Positions 25,301 to 39,200 of a stretch of 64,000 nucleotides of DNA are shown one piece after another. Origin of the DNA: Agelaius tricolor (taxonomy: Eukaryota; Chordata; Aves; Passeriformes; Icteridae); NCBI GenBank assembly GCA_023055355.1, contig JALJCS010000001.1:102285381-102349380 (forward strand). The letters are read 5' to 3'. Under the pieces are notes generated by a model. The model saw only the letters and a program-made list of their open reading frames with translations, was not told the DNA's origin and did no database searches. The stretch's first letter is position 1. Every line of letters starts with the position of its first letter. The translations under genes were made by a program, and so were the position numbers.

Positions 25301-25307
25301 TATAAAT
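25301..25307 (+). promoter_or_regulatory. LTR TATA box
   Basis: TATAAAT lies in the middle of the solo LTR, downstream of the duplicated U3 motif and 18 bases before the AATAAA. This is the expected order for an LTR promoter. Confidence 0.65.
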
Positions 25308-25324
25308 GACCCCGTGAAACCATT

Positions 25325-25330
25325 AATAAA
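25325..25330 (+). terminator. LTR polyadenylation signal
   Basis: AATAAA sits just downstream of the TATA box. The spacing implies that the signal lies at or before the start of R, so R would be very short, as in MMTV-like and alpharetroviral LTRs. Confidence 0.65.
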
Positions 25331-25443
25331 CCCCATTTCACCGTCCACCACATTGGTGTGTGCGTGTGCTGGGTCCGTGTGGCAAAGGCGCTGCCACCGA
25401 GCTGTCCTCGGCCCGGGACGCCACGCCCCAAGCGATGGCAACA

Positions 25444-25449
25444 AGGCAT
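25444..25449. repeat. Target site duplication, right copy (AGGCAT)
   Basis: A perfect copy of the left duplication, directly after the LTR's terminal CA. Confidence 0.85.
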
Positions 25450-27029
25450 CAAACACAGGAAGCAGAGCTCGTGACGTGGTTCTTTCCTTGGGGCTGAGGA
25501 CTGTTAGGTAGGTTACTTAAGCTTCAGACGTGTCTGGAAAAATCATGTATTATTTTGCACTGTGACACCTTGACAGCAACAAATTCTTGCTGTTTATTAC
25601 AAATTGATATTCAGACTGCCTTCTCAGGGGTGACTTTAGAAAACAATGAAGTCAGATGCTGATAAATGAACATGGGAGCCAGGAAAAAGAGGTTTAAGTC
25701 TCTCTTGGGATGTGCTGCATCATGTGAAAGGTGAAAAAAACATATTCCATCTGTGAGGTGAGGAAATAAACATGGCACTGAGCTGCTACTGTGATTCTGT
25801 GTGTGTGAGAAGTATTTTAAAATCTTGTCAAGCAAGGGACCTGGTCTGTGTAAAGATGTTCTATTTTGTTTCCTTGCATAAAATATCTGTAATCACAGCC
25901 CTTATTTGAGATGTGCTGATCCATTTGTCAACATTTGAAATCTACAACGAGGATGTGAGAAAATCAGAGATGAGACCCAAGATTTTATTTTCAGTTTATA
26001 TTAATTATTTTTATAGTTTTAATTTTATTAAGTGGCAAACCTATACATGTACAGGAACTTTCAGATAATGCATTTCATTGCTTTCAATTACTTCTATTCT
26101 GACTCGAGCCTACTCATCCTTTGAAAAGTGTTTAAAACTTTGGGGGGACATATGGTCAACTATTTCCTAAATTATAGCACTATTTACTTGTAAATTAGTT
26201 TATAGCTCACTAAAAGGTCCTGTAAAATGAGTTTAAAATGCACCCCATCTCATTTAGAAATTTAGTCAGAAGATAGCACAAAATAAGTAGTGAATTTAAT
26301 TATATCTTTAGACGTTTAAACCCTCATAGAATGAGGATGTAATTAGAACTCACATAAATCAGTGGAAGAACATGGAATGGCATTCCATATTTCTGGACTC
26401 TGGGACACACCCTCCAAAAGGGAATGATTTGAAATGTCCCTGAAAATGCATTAGACCCCCCATTGAGTGTGAAAGTGTTTTGAAAATTGTTGGTCTAGAT
26501 CACACTTGTTTGTATTTGCAATGTCACTCGATGTGTGTATGTACATTTCTGCATTTGTGTTCTTGTCCCCTGTAGTACTTTTTTTTTTTATTAAGGCTTG
26601 TTGTCTGTAGAAGAGAGACACTTCTTGGTGGTTGCTGAATTCCCTTCTTCATTCCTACAATACATTTTATAAGGTGCAAGCAGAGTTTTGCTGTTCTTTA
26701 TACTCCTTATATCTATCTACAACTGTGTTTTCTGGGACAGAGGGAGTAAAATAATGGTACCAAGAATATTTTCTGCATAGCAGGGAGAAACCTGGAGGCA
26801 CATCTGCCTTCCGCAGCCGTGAGCTATTCTCCTGCTCAATTGTGGCAAAGCCATTACTGAGCCCTAAACCAGCCATAGCCATCAGCTTCTTAAAGCCAAG
26901 ATCTGAATCAAAAGAAGTATCTAAATCCCCTCAGAGAGTGCTTCAGTGTGAATATCAGATGGTCAGTCTAAAATCCTTTGAAGAGCTCTTGTACATTCCA
27001 TGGTAGTGGTGCAGCCTAATAACAGTGCC
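25450..27029. other. AT-rich non-coding DNA
   Basis: Nothing recognised besides a T10 run near 26580. Confidence 0.5.
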
Positions 27030-27235
27030 AGAGATGAAAGGTTTGGGAGGTTTGATCTGGCAGCTGGAAAACAAGTTGTGCTACGTGAGGCTTAAAGAGT
27101 TCAGTCTCTTCAGCTTATCTGAGAGGAGATGGAGAAGTGGATTGATCATTTCTAGGTGCTTACAGGTGGGAAAGAGATCCAATAGCAGGGTCTTTTTGAG
27201 CTTGTTGACAAAGACCTGACAAGATCTATTGTAAA
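27030..27235 (+). mobile_element. Ancient CR1-like LINE fragment, sense
   Basis: The plus strand encodes LKEFSLFSLSERRWRSGLI near 27091-27147. This resembles the 'L..LSLFSL..RR.RGDLI' segment that follows the reverse-transcriptase thumb in CR1 ORF2. The DNA around 'cttaaagagttcagtctcttcagcttatc' (27090-27119) fits an old, deeply diverged CR1 of the type shared with crocodiles and turtles. No 3' tail is recognisable and the ends are vague. It is much older than the other copies in the window. Confidence 0.5.
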
Positions 27236-30200
27236 GACTAAGACAAATTAGGTCTTGAAGTTAGTCATATCTTGCTAACAGAGAGGATAATTAGACTAAG
27301 TAACAGTCTCCTAAAAGGGCTGGAGGGAGGACAGGACAGGGACAACTCAACATGGATTTAGATCTTTAAAGATAGATGTAATTAAATCCTTCTATGAGAT
27401 ATAATTTAATCTGCCTCTGGGCCAAATTCTGTGTCCAGTAGGTCCAGGGACTTAGTTGGAGTTGTTGTTTTGGTACTTTCTGATCTTAATGCTTATAAAT
27501 GTATGAATCCTTTATTCATGTCCTCTTTCTCTTTCTGAGGGAAAGGATAATAAATTATGCACAACCCCAAGAGTGCCCATAACACCTGGAACTTGTGTTA
27601 AGACAACCACTGCAACCAAAATTTATCAAGACTTCAGGGGATTAGTGAAGAGAAAAGATTTCTTTTATGCACTAGGGAGATGTATTCTCAGGGCTTATGT
27701 CTTTGTTTGCCTTTATTTTTTTTCCATGTCATTCAGAAACATCAGAGGTGGCTGCAGCTGGAGACAGGGCAACAGATGGATAGACTGCAGATGCAAGATT
27801 CTATTTTTCATTTATTTACTCAACAGATTTCCACTTTTTATTTTATAAGTTAAATCAGAAAACCCCTTGGTTTATATTGCTTTTATTTTTGGAGTTAATC
27901 TGAAATACTTTAAAGATTCTTTTTCACCTGTTTCCTGTCCAAAAGTCCTTGCTTATTTGAAGTTTTTTTATTGTTTTTGTTTCCTCAAACTAAGAGGCAG
28001 GTCTCAGTTAACTAACAAGCCCTTTCACTCTTTGTAGAGAAAAATTTATAAAAGTCTGCATACCTGTAAGAATAGATTACTTGATAAGGTGAGAAAATAC
28101 TGCCAGCAAAGCAGAGTCTACTAAAATAAAATTTAAAAAAACACCAAAAAAACCCCTAAAGACTAAAAAAACCAAACCAACACCTCCCTCCCCCCAAATA
28201 AAAAAAAAGCAGCAGAGCCACTCCTACTTTCCTATTTCCATTTCTAGATAGCTGAACCAGTGCATATCAGAAAGGGAAAAAACCCTCCAAACTTCTGAAT
28301 CCAAAATTACATTCCTTTTTGAGAAATAATTTTCAGAAATGCAAATCAAATCTTAATTTTACCTTTTACAGTTTCATTCTGGAAGAGGTAAATGTGGTAC
28401 CTGTAAGCGTGCTGGCTTTGGGAAGTGACACTTTATATGTACCTGGTTTACAGTGGGTGACCAGGACTACAGTTAGTTCAGCTGAGAGGAGTCAAGGGAG
28501 CCCAAAGGGAATCACTCTTTGAAGCAAATCAAAGCAAATAAGCAAAGAAACACACGACTGAAATCACTGAACCCAAATCCACAAATTAAGGAAATAGAAG
28601 ACTCCAGTGCTGTCCCACTCAGTGAACAAATCCAAAACTCATACAAGTGGAATTTCAGGGTCAGTGGCTGCCTGTAAAGAAATAAATTCTGTCCAAAAAA
28701 TGAGTAATTTCTGCTGCTAGAATTCAATACTCTACTAATGCTTTAATAAGCAGTGAGCTGCTGCTTGGTTCTGGCTTGCTATGAGTTGCTACTCAGGAGC
28801 CCTATTCCTGCATTAAGATTTCAGGATGTCCCAGATTCCCATCACAATTTCCTTTCTCATCAAGGGGAATACATTCCAGTCTGTGAGGAAAAGGCCATCC
28901 ATTTTTCATTTAACAAATTTTTATCTACCTTGCTTCTTAAGTGTCTAAAGTTGCACACTCAGGTAAGGTCTCTAACCTTGTCTCCTCTTTTGAAAGTCAC
29001 CCAAAGATGAGAGTCACTTCTGTCATCATGCTCCTGTGGGAAATCAAATTATGATGTTAGGCAGCAATGGTTAATAGTGTCTTATTTATTATGTATGAAG
29101 AACTAAATTTTAAAGAGAAATCACTAGCATTAAGTGCAAACATTTTTCTTAATTTAATTGACATTTTGACAGCAAAATCTTTTAGGCTCCTTAAGGAAAT
29201 TCAGCCTATAATAATAAATAATGAGCAAAAATATTGCTGGAAGATGAAACTTAATAGCCTATTTCTTAAAGACTCAGATTTTAATATAAGAAAGTAGATG
29301 CAGATTGCTACATATACCAGACTAATTTTTCTCTTCAATTCTTCTCCTAATCCCTGCAGACTAAGAATAAAGTGGAAAATTGGAAAAAATATGCCACAGA
29401 TTTGGAATACTGCAGCAGACATTCCTGTATGTGCACATCGTAGGAATCCATGTGTACTTTCCCAGTCAATATTTAAAAGGATTAGCTGGTCTGTTTGCTG
29501 ATTGCTCTTTGAAAATTAAAATTCCTTATAAAAGATTTAGTCAAAGTACAGGGAATGGAAGATCTGGGATTCCTGTGATCCTGGAATCATTGCAGAATTA
29601 GGGAGTTTTATTTCTGCCAATAACATAAAGACTAAAGACCCCTGTCAAAGGCACAATATTGGATTATGGACTGCTAAGGAGGCTAACTAAGGAAGGCTAG
29701 CTGATAACTCCCCTGAAAAGCACTCTTAAATCCTTCCTAGTCAACTTAGTGGGCATTTGGTGTCTGTGAGACATTTGATTTGGCTCCATTTCCAGAGTTC
29801 AGCCTGAGAACCAGGCACAGGATCTAGTGAACTACATTAGCTTCACTTGCTTTCTTGCACAGTAAACTCCCAAAGAAAAATGCAACCTACATATATGTGC
29901 ACACATGTATGCATTTTTATTTAAAAAAATAAAATTGTAAGAGTGTATCTGGCGTTATAAAAGCATAAATTTAAATCAGGATTTTCAAGCAAATCTTCTG
30001 TGTCACTGTCCAGTAGCAGTGCAATTTCCACAGAAGAGGAGGCCTCTGTGATGACATATCTTGGAAAAGAAGGGAGGAAAGCATCTGTGGGAAACATTGC
30101 ATCCCAGAGGGCTGTGCTGACCTTCAGACAAAATGGCTAGGTTGGAATAACCACGTATTTTCAATGCAAGGAAAGGAAGGGTCATAATTAATTTGACATA

Positions 30201-33200
30201 GGTACAAAAACCTTGGCAATTATATTTTATCACAGAACAATTTTGTAAAAAGCCAGCATCTTGTGCCTATATAAGGAGGCTCAATGCTGCTGACAAACAT
30301 GTGAATTGAATTAAGGAAAAGGTTGAGTGATAAAATGGAAGTCACTAATTTCCACTCCCAAGGCACTTAGAAAAAAAAATGCTAATATAAGATTTTTATT
30401 TTATTCAAGCATTCATTAGAGTTTTCAAAGATGATGAAAATGCCAGAATGAATCAGTTATTTAGTTTCAAGGGCTCTGAGAATGTTTAAACTACAGCTTT
30501 TTGAACTTATGTTCAAAAAAGAGTACATTTCCTAAGGATAATCATTATTCCATCTCTAAAAGGCGAAATTCTCTCATGAGGAAAATCAAGGCAGAAGGAA
30601 TAGGTTAAAAGTCTTAGACCCAACTCCCATGACAATTAGATTTTGTATACATGTATATCTCTATAACAAACATAGATAACACATAATATGCCTGTTACTC
30701 ATATGCTCTAATTCTTTTGTAACATTATATTGAAATCTCTTTTTCCCACTTAAAAGAATAATGGCAATTAGTTGCTATCTGACTGGAACTACATAAAATA
30801 TGAAAACGTGTTATATCACTCTTTTTTGTAACTGTGTTTACAAATTGCATAGGACACAGCTACATTTATTCAGTGGAGTTAGTGCTGATCCCACAGCACA
30901 GAGCAGAGGTACTGGCTCAAAGGCATAGGTCAGCCAAGTCTCTGATAACTCTGTGACTTGGACTGTCCTGCTTTTTTTTAGCTTTCTGAGCACTCAACTT
31001 CAGTGCCTCAGCAGCATGCTTTGTGATCCCCTGCACCCCAAAGGCAAGGATCAGCTGTCTCAAGCTGAGGGACCAAAGCCTTGCTGAAAGCAGAAGTCAA
31101 ACAGCATTCCACAAGACTGGGAACTGAGAGCTGCTTTATCTTGAAGGTGTTCTCTGTAAATGTTATCCAGCTCTTGGCTCCTACTGTGCCTTACACTCAG
31201 ACACAAGAACCTTTTTCTTACCTACTGCTTCTCTTCCAGTCCTACCACAGGCTACTCAGCGGTTCCCTGACCAGGAGATGGTGGCTGTAGTGGTGGGAAT
31301 GAGCTGTCACTGGGGACTTCTCTGCCAACCCTTTGGGCCTCCAGAAAACACCTGGATCTGCCTCATGTGTACTATGAGAGCACCATGGTTTGTAGGGGCT
31401 GCCCTCTGCTTGCCCTCTGTCCTAGGCAGCCAGTCACTTGGAGGTAATTTGTGAATCTGGAAGGTGTTCTGCAGGCAGGACACCCCAACTTTCCCATCTC
31501 CAAATGGCAGCTCTGGACAAGGCAGACCAGCACTTTATGGAGAGATTTAAAAATTCCTAGAAATATGAAGATTTCAGCTCAAATCAGCAGTGTCTTCTGG
31601 GTTTTGTAAGCCAGCATGACCAACAAAAAAGTATGGGTGTGTGACCACAGGTGTGCTGCCAGCACATATTGATGAGGCCACTGCTCTGGCTGGGGTGGCA
31701 TCACCTCTCCCTGTCCACACCAGTGGGAGCAGTGCTGCTGGTGGTGATTGCTACTGATGGATGCTAAATGCTCAGAGTGCTTGTAAGGGACCTCTTAATA
31801 GATACCCCCAAAGATAGGATTTTTGACATTGGCAGATTGTGCCTGAAATTTTATGTCATGCAGGAAAGTGAAGTGTGAGCTGATAGTTTTTGGTATGGTT
31901 GGCTAGAGGAAAAAATCCAAAGGGAAATGGAAAACAAACAAATGGATGTATCTGCACCCAAATCCATCAAGCCTGACTGAAGTCCTTTAATGACTGTCAT
32001 ACTTAACTTCTTACCTGGAGGGAGGAAGAGAGAAAAATCTGTCACCTCATCATTTTGTCAGATTTAACTGTGTGCACAGGGTAGGATAATTTAAAAAAAA
32101 TAGGATCCCTTATTCTTTCTAGGTGCAATTGATTCATTTCAAATAATGTAGGAAGTATTTTATGATAATTTTGAATCCAAATACCATGAAATTTAGTAAA
32201 ATTTCCTTTAATTTAAATGGGCTTTGCTTTGAAGCTGTAAAGTACCTGAAAGGTGAACATATATTTTAGTCTAATTTACACCTTATCACCTTATTATGCT
32301 TTGTTTTATTCCTGAGGGTGCAATTATGTGTAAAGAGCCTAACTTTTACCTCTTATAAATCAGTTTTGGATTTGACCCAGAATTGTAATTGTCTCAAATT
32401 ATGTGTGTTGTGTTAAATGTCAGAATGTGATTATAGTATAACCCTCTAAAACTGGTCCCAGTGGGATGGTTGTGTCTTCAGCCTGGGTTATTTATGTTAG
32501 TAATAATATAAAAGATAAGAAAAAAATACAGAATTTGAACTGAAAAAAAGCAAGTTTGGAATAGTGTCAAAAGTCATCTAATGTGTAAAAGAGATTCAAA
32601 ATCTATTCTCAATATCCACCTTGAAATCAGAAATATTTCCATTTTCTAGGTTTTGGAAGCAGTATTTCCTATCAATGATGTCCAGTTTGTTACATTTGTC
32701 TTGTATCAGAGACATAAATACCACCAAATAGTGGACTCACTGTTCAGAGTGCTGTATTTGTACCTATATAGGGTCTCTATTCTGACAGAAATTTTGTTCA
32801 GTGAAGACAAGTAGCACATTAAGAGCAGTGAGGAAAGATTCACAGTAATGTGCACATATGTCTGTTTATACTTCTTATTTCTATAAATAGATACATGTAA
32901 ATGTTAACTTTTTTTCTATCTTCATTTCTCTTAGCTAAAACGTCCTTGAGCATGTCTCCCATTTCTTCAAATAATGAGGTAGTTTTTAGTTTTATGCAGG
33001 TATCTATGCATGTGTTGTATGAGATTTGAGATAGTAAGAATGTTTCCATTTTTTGTTAGCATGCTATTTTCTTTTGTTTATATGCATTTGAGAATAAGAA
33101 TCATGGCTTATTTCAAAAAAACCTTTAAAAAGCTATTGTTCAACTACACTCTATTCTTCTTTAGTCCTAAAACTTCAGCATTCTCTATTGTTGTAACATC

Positions 33201-36200
33201 ATATAATCAGCATTCTTACAAATAGAAGAAGAAAGTCAAAGCAGTTACAGCTCCAACTCCACGTTCTGACAATAAATGCAGATGATAATGAAGGCACTAA
33301 ATTAAGCAGTCATAGCCAGACTTAGGGGAGTGTGGGGCCATGGTTTGCAGTATCACTCTCAGCAGGTGACACTTGCTGGGCAGGCAGTTCTTCCCATGGA
33401 GTTCTGATTTGCCAGATGTACAGACTGAAGCTTCATGTTCCCTTAGCTCACATTTCATCCTGTGCAATGTCATCAGCCATCCCTATAAAGCCATGCCAAT
33501 CCTGCATCTGGAGAAAAATTCTAATTGAGATGTGGGCTTGAGTTAATTCTGGGGAAGCACCATGTTGAGCCCTTTTGTAAAAAGGGGCAGAAAATGTTGC
33601 CAGGCTTCTTTTCCCTGTGTTTTGCTCTGCAGCTCAACCTTGATTTGAAGAGTCTATGTTCAATGGTCACTTACTCCCTAATACTTTGGAAGCAGGCAGA
33701 ACGTTATAAGTGAAATTGAATGGAATAAAACACTGAAGGGGAAAGGCTGTCAGGAGCAATTTCTTAAAACTGGAAGAATAGACTACTTAAAATAAGATCT
33801 TGAAGCTAGAACATAAGGTAGTTATTTAATTTTTGGCTTACAGTATCAAACTTGTCATTACCCTTTTAGGAAAAGTCTAAGAAAATTGTTGAGTACATGA
33901 AGGTAGCAAAAGTAATTTTATTTGATAGAAGAGGTTGGCATTGGTAAACAGATACATTCATTCAATGCATCATTAGCCCCAGAAAAGAATGATTGGATTC
34001 TGGCCAAAATAGAAGAAAATTCTACTAAGAAAAGGAGCTGATCACAGCCAGATGAATTAGACCTATTATCTAAAAAATGGGAACTTGTCAATTGTGATAA
34101 ATTATCTTTTAAGATATTGGTGAGCCTTCCAGGAGATATTTGTGTATGTGGCAATGCAAACATAATCACCTTAGCCACTGGATACATCAATGGATATCTG
34201 TGTCACAAGTGACAGCTCATAGAGGTGATGAGATTCATCCTGCCCTGTGGTGCATCCAAAGAAATGAAAGAGAATGAGAAAGGAAGTAAAGCCAGAGCCT
34301 TGCTCAGGTTTATAGGGGGGCCTTGCCTGTTCTCCCACAGGAGGGCTGCTTTCCAGAGAGCAGGTCTGTTGAGGACAGACAGAGACTTATGGTGGGCAGA
34401 AATTGCACCCTACCACAAAGTTTGTATTAGAAAGGGGGATCCTAGGCAATGTGTCAGCTTGCCTTTGAGGTGCTGAGCAATAGCGGTGCAGAGTGTAAGG
34501 AAGGGAAGACGGGCATGCAAAAAGAAGAGAGATGGAGACAATTCCTGAAAAGTTATAAGCCAGCGTAGAGCCAGCTACTTGAGACAGTAACAAATTCAAC
34601 CTAATTTTCAAAAGAAGCAACAAAAGAGTGGATCAGCTTTTGATAAAGCACAGCAGGGAAAGCATATAAGTCATCTGCGATCGATAATTTTGCCATAAGG
34701 CTAAGCTACTTCCGTGATAAAGAGCTGGCTTTGATGTCAAAAGGAGCAGGTGCCTGTGGGAGGTCAAAGTTTGAAATGAGATTACTCACAAGGATCAGAA
34801 AGATAATCAAATCTGCCCACTTCTGTGGCAGTGACATATCATTACAAAAGACTCAAGTTCTAAATAGCCACAGTTAGGACTGAAAAAGGATAACTGCAAA
34901 ATCCTGATGAGAGGACAAAAGGGAAGAATGGTTTCTGAGGGCAACTCATTTCCGACTGACTTAAAAGGGCCAAGCTCACTGGTCTGTTAAATGGCTTTTG
35001 CTGCTCACTTGAGAGGTAACTGGAAGCAAGGACAGTCAGACCCAAATGCACAAACAAGCACGGGCCTTGCAGGGTTAGCAAGTCTTGCAGTTTTAGAGAT
35101 GGAGTACACAGAGCCCAGAAACATCCATGGCCCTGTGCAATGAATGGAGAAGGTGGCCACAGTGACTGGGAGGAAGCCAAAGATAGTCCAAAGTGAATAT
35201 TCAAAAAGGAGAATGGTGTCTTAAATTCCACTTTTCTCATAAAATTACCCATATCCCAGGATTTAGCACTTAATGTAACACAAAAGCATCCTTCTACTCT
35301 GTGGTACTAACTCATCCGTTGTGGTGGTTCACCAGCTCCTTTCCTCTCTTCAGAGACCCAGATGGAGAAAGAGCTGTGCATTTTCTACACAGCACCTGCC
35401 TAGCAAGTGTGACATCTGAGTCTGAGTTTAAAACTGCATATTCTGCACTCTTAAGAGTGCACAGGGGTGAAATCAATGTAGGGTTACTGGAGCCAGAAAA
35501 GAGGGCAAAGAGGTATCTGATTTGATGCTGTTTGTGCTCCTGGGAAGCACAATCCTGATGTCTCAGAAAGAACAGGCGAAGCATCTTCACCAAAAAGCAT
35601 GGCTCAGTTTCACTACACTGAAGTCCTTTAGAGATCTTGATATTTGGATACCTGTCTGCAGAGGTAGTGCTTCACTATACAGCCAGCTTAGTACAGTGCT
35701 GAATCCTGAGCTGTAATAAAATCATTCTTTGTTCAAATCCTCTGGCAATGGTGACCAAAGGAACTCAAGGGCTTACAGCAAGGTCCGAGGAGTGGCTACC
35801 TCACAGCCTCTGGTGTGCAGCCAGCATGTGGCATCCAGCCTGCAACTTTCCAGATCAGATCTCTCAACCAGTCTCTTTGTTTTTCCTGTTCTAGCAAGCC
35901 AAACCAGTCCAGGTACAGACAGGGTGCTTCTGGCACATCAGCAGCAATGGTGTGGCAGGACTCTCTCTGGCCAGGCTCAGCTAGTTCTGTCACTGGTAAT
36001 ATCTGGACATAGCTGAAAGGATAACACAGGCCTGGGACTGTCCCTAAAAAGCAGTACAGGGATGCTCACCTCATTTTGGGGGGCAGGGAAAGGAATACGT
36101 ACTTGCACTGCATCTTGCCATTTGTCAGTAACCTGTTTAACCTACTGGTGTAAAAGCAGCTCCATTGTTCATGAAAGGCTTGGCCTCATCACTGGAGCTG

Positions 36201-39200
36201 TGGCTGGGCACAAGCCCATGCACACAGGTAGGTGTAGAGCACTTGCTGAATATGCCACAGCATTGGAAGGGAATGGAAGGGTTTGCCCCATGTTTATGCT
36301 GAGATGCCTGTAAGTCAGCCAATACCCCTTCTACCATTTCATAGCATCCCAAAGGCAAGAAAACCTGGCTGGGGAAGTACCCTGGTCAGCCTACTCAGAT
36401 GATAACGGCAAGATAAAGTTCAAGGTAAGAGCATACCAGCTGCCTTTGGCAGCCCAGAATGGTCTGTTTGTAACCTGACAGCTGCCATGAAGCCTGAGAA
36501 CATCAATAAAAGCCATACTTCCTTCACCTTTGTGTATCTTTTTCCCTTTTGTAACCACGTCTGCCTGTTTTTTCAAAGACAGGAAAAGAAACTATCATTC
36601 AGAGCTCATACCTGAACAACAGAACTAACTCTTTCATCCTGATGAAGAAAGATTACTAGACAGAATCAGAGAGTGTATCCAAAATCCTGTCTCTGAAAAA
36701 AGTGTTTTGATACAGTTTGATTATTCTTTTTCCTTCGTGCAGAAACTCTATTTTAGTTTCAGAAGACTCTTTATTTTGTTTTGATTCTTTTCCCTTTGTG
36801 TATCTGAGTCAATAAATGTCCAGACTTAGGCACAGATTTCTCACTTTGTCATGGCAACTGAGTAGTCCTTATTCTTCAGACCCTGAGTCTTGTTTCATTA
36901 TTTGATGCCATCTAGTAATGTAAATACCTTAATTTGGGCTTAATTATTATGTGGAAATTAATACAATATACTTTTAGTAACAGCTGTACATAACCAATTA
37001 CCAAAAACATTTCTATAACTCCAGACTGTAGATTTGATATCCCTTGTTTCATCAGAGCTGACCTCCATTAAAAAATATATGTATTATCATCTTCATTTTT
37101 ATATTTATGTATAAGGAATATGTCTAACAAAATATTGGTTTGAATTTTAAAAATTCAGTTGATTTCAGGTCTTTGCTTTGAATGCCTCATCTATATTCTG
37201 AAATTTTAATGAGAAATTTATATGTTGCAGCATATGTTTGCCATGTGTTCTACTGGGAGTAAGTAGCTCTTGTATTATCCCAGTCTTGTGAAGAGGTTTA
37301 GGCCAGTAAGCCAGGCTTGAGAATCAGTTATAAATTCAGCAGCTAAAGCCATGCCTTCTTCTGTCCCACCACTGAATGTCTTTGTGGAGTTTCCTAGGCA
37401 GCAAGTCAAGGCTGTGTGCTCACTCCTGTGTGGTCCTGTTACAGCCTGCCTGCCCCCATTCTCCTCATGTCTTCTGCACAAGCACAGCTGTTCCCCTGCC
37501 TTTGAAGACTTCTGTCCCCAGCTAGTGCACATGTTGTTCTCTCAAACCTTATACAATTTGTAAGAAAACTACTTCCAGTAAATGATCTCATAGTAAAATT
37601 TTGCCCCAGTTTCACAAGTCCTTCTGTAACCTTTCTAGATGCCTTCAGTGCCTTCAGTGTTTGGATCTTCCTCAGTGAGATTTTCTGCTACCTTGATTTT
37701 TTTCTTGGCACACATGCAGATATCTATTTAAAACTTCATTTTTAGCACAGGGATCTAGCCATCTGATTCCTATTAACAGTAATGGGAACTGCATGGCTAA
37801 GTTAATTACCATGTACTGTGCTGAACAATTAGCACTTAGTATCTTCCCTTTGTTTTCCCTTAAAGGTGTTCTTTGGCCTTTCTGAAATTAATACACTGTT
37901 CTGGAGTAGTGGAGCTGGATTTGGGTCACTAAAAATCCTGATTATATTGATGTGTATTTATTGCTATGTCCAGTAACAGTAGTGAAAAACCTTTCCTGGT
38001 ATTGCATGGCTTCAGAAATTGGCATTTTGATGCTGTAGCAGATTAATTCATAAAGAAACAGAAGAACAGAGAGAATTGAACTGAGGGTATCACCACCCGA
38101 CTCTCACTGGAGAACCATGACACCTCAAGTTCAAGCGCCCACTAAATACCTAACTGAGAATACAAATGAGCCTGAGCTCAACTCTGATATAGATGACACA
38201 AACAATTTCCTTCTGTCAGCTGCTATTTCTCTCACTGACAAGTGCAAATAAAGGTGGGAAGGAGTGAATTCAAGAGGGTAAAGCCAAGCTTAGCAGGGAT
38301 AGGAATAGCTGGCAGAGGCCACAGACATTTGGGAAGATCAATAGCACAGCACTAGTTAAGCCGTGTGTGGTCTTGACATCTCAACACAGGCATTTTTGCT
38401 TGGGGAGGTGGTACTTTTTTGCCAAAAGTGGTTCTGTCTTTTTTGTATCACAGAGACATTGTCCTTTCCATTTAGATAAGAATCTATTTAGTATGACCTA
38501 TATTTTCATTTTGTCACTGTAATGAGAGAACACAATTTCTGTCAGAACAGATAAAGGAGACAAAGAAAAAATATGCCACAACCTCTGTTTTATTTTAATT
38601 TCAAAACTGACAAATTTTTCTGTTTTTCTTTGCAAAATATTTTTACAAAGTGAAAAATGGACAAAAAAATAAAGATGCTTATCATCTTTGCCAGAAATTG
38701 TTTTATTTTATTAGCTCTGGTTTAAACCTTCCCAGACATGTAGGCAAAAACTGTTTCATGGTAAGATAACCTAAATAAAATGAAGGGCAGTGAGTAAAAT
38801 ACTACGTGGGTGAAGAGAGGGGGTAAAAACTCCCTCTGTCTCAGTGAAGAGCTGACACCTTCCTCAGCAGGAGCAGCAGCAATGAGAGGAGAGGGCTGTA
38901 TGGATCAAAAATAAGTATTATCTTCTCTTTACATGTGGTTTGAGCTGCTCACCCTTGGATTCTATATGCAAAACAGGTGATCTCTTAGTCAGGCTTCTCT
39001 TACATGTTCTGTTGTCCACACCTAAATATGGATTGTCAGAAGTTCAGCACCAAAAAGAATATCTAGCAGCACAGTTATTCACCTCCCCTAGATACATTTG
39101 TCTCCCAAACATATTTGCTTATCTAGCCACCAGGAAATATGGAAATAACATAAAACAACTGGCCTCTTGCTGAGATTAATATTCTGCGGTTAGCTTCAAA

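Larger units (their letters stand above)
25204..25443 (+). mobile_element. Solo LTR, ERVK-like, 240 bp
   Basis: The segment starts TGTGGGAAGA and ends ATGGCAACA. It therefore has the canonical TG...CA ends, with TGT/ACA as minimal inverted ends, and is bounded by perfect AGGCAT duplications. It carries a TATA box (25301-25307), an AATAAA (25325-25330) and a tandem 22-bp U3 repeat (25211-25254), all in the + orientation. It contains many CpGs in an otherwise CpG-poor region. No internal retroviral sequence accompanies it, so it is the product of LTR-LTR recombination. It is not the same family as the LTR at 62329. Class assignment is inferred from the 6-bp duplication and the short LTR. Confidence 0.87.

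Noticed and set aside
34860..35252. 130-codon minus-strand open frame, the longest outside the transposons
   Set aside because: No domain or motif and no codon-like bias. The composition is Leu/Ser/Pro-rich as expected of a chance frame, and there is no splice context or promoter.
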